NCBI GenBank assembly: GCA_037893225.1
Contig: JAZGUH010000225.1
Coordinates: 1,302,001 to 1,366,000 of the forward strand
Reading direction: 5' to 3'
Length of the DNA stretch: 64,000 nt
Origin: Hippasteria phrygiana
Lineage: Eukaryota > Echinodermata > Asteroidea > Valvatida > Goniasteridae
The first letter of the stretch is position 1; each line of letters begins with the position of its first letter. Below the pieces are notes generated by a model, which worked only from the letters and a program-made list of their open reading frames with translations, made no database searches and was not told where the DNA came from. Positions 55,501-58,500 of the stretch are shown here, piece after piece. The position numbers were made by a program, and so were the translations under genes.

Positions 55501-58500
55501 CCTTGGCTTTGGCTTTGGCTTTAGCTTTCATAATTTTAGGTCCAGGATCTGGGGCACTTTTTTTTACTGCATGCACATCAAAGTCTTACATTTGAACCCA
55601 CAGCCTGAGCCTGTTCATTTTATTCAAGTATACACGGATTCGGATTGGCAAAAAACTGGAAGACAAAGCCAAGGTTTGACAGAGGGCGCTGATCTCCATC
55701 TTGGATAACCAAGTCTGGGTCTCCGACTTTCCGGTCTTAACTACAACACTGCCAATTATCCATCATTAATCATAACCGTCCCAAATCTGCCAAAATCCAA
55801 CACCATGTTGTGTTGTATTTTGATGGATTCAGGACTGCAGAGCCTTGGCACCATTACTTTAGATAGAGCTACGATGCCCCAATTTGTCCAAAGAATATGC
55901 CATAGGTATACTGCACAGTGTTGGATTTTGACAGGTTGAGGACACTTCCTAGTAAAAGTGGCACAGGGGTTTAGGGTTAATTTGATCCATATCAATTTCC
56001 TAATTGTCCAGCACCTTGTGCTTCCTGAGGCGGTTCTCCATCTCCTTGGGGTCCAACGTCCCTGGTCTCATCCTCTCCTCCTCTTGGTAGGACCGCAGCA
56101 GCCCCTCGGCAATCTTCACCCAACCCTCTGCCTCCTCCATACCCTCCTCATACTGCCGCAGTGCCTGTACCATCTCATTCATTGCCTTGGCCCGAGGTGG
56201 GATGGAATCCCTAACCGCAGTCAGTCGATCCTTCACCGTCCGCAGCGTGCCGACCATGGCAGCCGTCTCCTCCTTAGAGCGGGTCTTGACCAGCGACTGG
56301 GCCAGCTGGGACAGGTGCTTGAAGTTGAACTCGTGACCGGGTACTTGGCTCCGGAATTCCTGTAAGTCAAACATTTTTTGAGATACACCGGTCAGTTTTG
56401 CTGTATTGAGCACTGATGACTAGTGTTTAAAAGGTGCATGAAAATCACAACTGGGAAAAAATGCAGCGCATGAATCGAAGCATGACCCTATGTCACTGCC
56501 GTCTTTGCAGATGAAGCACTGTTGCAGTTATTGTTTGAAATAACCACATTTTTACAGCCGTAACTGCGGTGACATTGGGTGCAGTCTACCATGTTCATGG
56601 GTTTGTGTATAAATGGTTCTGAAACATTGATGAATAAAAATATCAAATAAAGGTTTTGATGTATTTTTGCATTTCAGTAATTTATCAAAACTTAGGACAG
56701 AAAATGGGGCATGCCGTGCCCATAAAAAACACTATTTTCTGGCTGCAACATACCTTATGTTTGCAAACATGAAAAAAAAATTTGGGGTGTATGTGTGACA
56801 GAGTTCATACACCCTTGTAAAAAAAAATTCCAGGACTTTTCCAGGATTTTTTTGGTCAAGATTTTGATTTTTCCAGGGCTTAATTCAGCTACGCCGACGC
56901 TGCGCGGGATTGCGGACTCATTTGCGGTAAATTTTAATTGAAACTTATTGGACCGTTGTGTCTTTTTTTTAAACTAATATTTATTTTACTACAATTTCCA
57001 GGAATTTCCAGGACTTCTTTTAAAAATTAAGCATTTTCCAGTACTTTCCAGGATGGGTACAAAATTCCAGGATTTTCCAGGTTTTCCAGGAGGCGTGTGA
57101 ACCCTGGTGTGAGCAATCTTACTCAATTACGATAATCATTTCAAAATGGTTTTCCGAAACAGGTTAGTGAACAAGGTCATATTCAAACACAGAATAAGAG
57201 GATATATTAAAGTTTTCCTTAAAGGAGAATTCCAGGCTCTATAATATTTTATCTAGTCTAAAAGAACATACACTAACATACATACTGCACCAAGAGTTGG
57301 ATTTTCTTTGTTATTGAGAACGACACACGCGCCCTTTATATTTACGATTTCTTGCCATTCAGCAGTACAAAGGGCGCGTCCATACTGTTCGAAGTTCCCG
57401 CGACATCCGGGAGATTATGACGTAGTGTCCGCACCTCAATGGAAATCCATGGTTGGCTACGTGCGGTATGCACTGGTATCACACCTAGACGCAGCTTATT
57501 GCATATGAATACGTATGTTTTATAAGGCGCCCGACTATTGCGTGAATGCGTAAGGCTGATGTTTACTTCGACTTGACGTGCTGCAATTTATCGTGGTTTT
57601 TCGTATTTTTTTTAGAAGAGCACAAAGTCTGTTCTGGTCGGAAAGAAAATATGTTAGGCACTGCATCATCTCGAAGATTCTTAGCCTACCCCAGGAGAAC
57701 TGCCTGCCGATTTTCCTCAAAGCAATCCGGTTCGAAGTCGTCGCGTTTTTATATTGTTCAGCCATTTCTTACAAATATCCGGTCGTTTGACTTTGGGGGA
57801 TTGGGAATTTGGAAGAAGGCGCTGAGACCTTTTAGAGAATTTGGTTTATTTGAGCAGCCAAAAGCTTGCCAAATCGTCATGATGTTGCTGTACTACAGCA
57901 CGACCGAGTTTTGCTTTAGCAGTCAGGCAAAAATTCGCCAGGAATATGGAAAACAGACGTGCGTCAAGGAACAACACTGCCGCGTTCTCGTGTGTGTTGC
58001 ATGTATGGACAATGGTTCACTGCACTCGCACAGCTCAGGCTGCGGGGCCGGCCGGCTTGGTAGTGCAGCCACTACGTCACAGTATCCCGGATGTACCGAT
58101 ATTCTAGAGCAAAAGGGCGGCTCGCATGACGGCAGGCGCGTTATGAAAAAACCTCCGGTTTATACGATTACCGAAACCAATCAAAATGAAATAAAAAGTA
58201 AGTCACAATTGCAATTAACGTTCTTTAACATTATGTTATTATAAACTCAGGGTGGACTTTCCCTTTAAAAAAACAACAGGAGTAAACATAAAATAACCTT
58301 ACAATCAACACTTGTTCAGTACAATTCTTGGATGATAACCAGCAACTAACAAGGACCAATCATCAACAATCCTTTGCAAAAAAAATGGTAAATACCAGAT
58401 TGTAGCTATACTCACATCAATTTGCTGGACGTGTTCCCTGAGGACATCATAGCCGCAATCGACAGGTTGCAGGATGCACCTCTCCGCCTTGTCCAGCCAG

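Noticed and set aside
55437..55525. CTTGGT and GGCTTT hexamer runs as a coding repeat
   Set aside because: Simple repeats in an intron; the open frame over them is short and unsupported.
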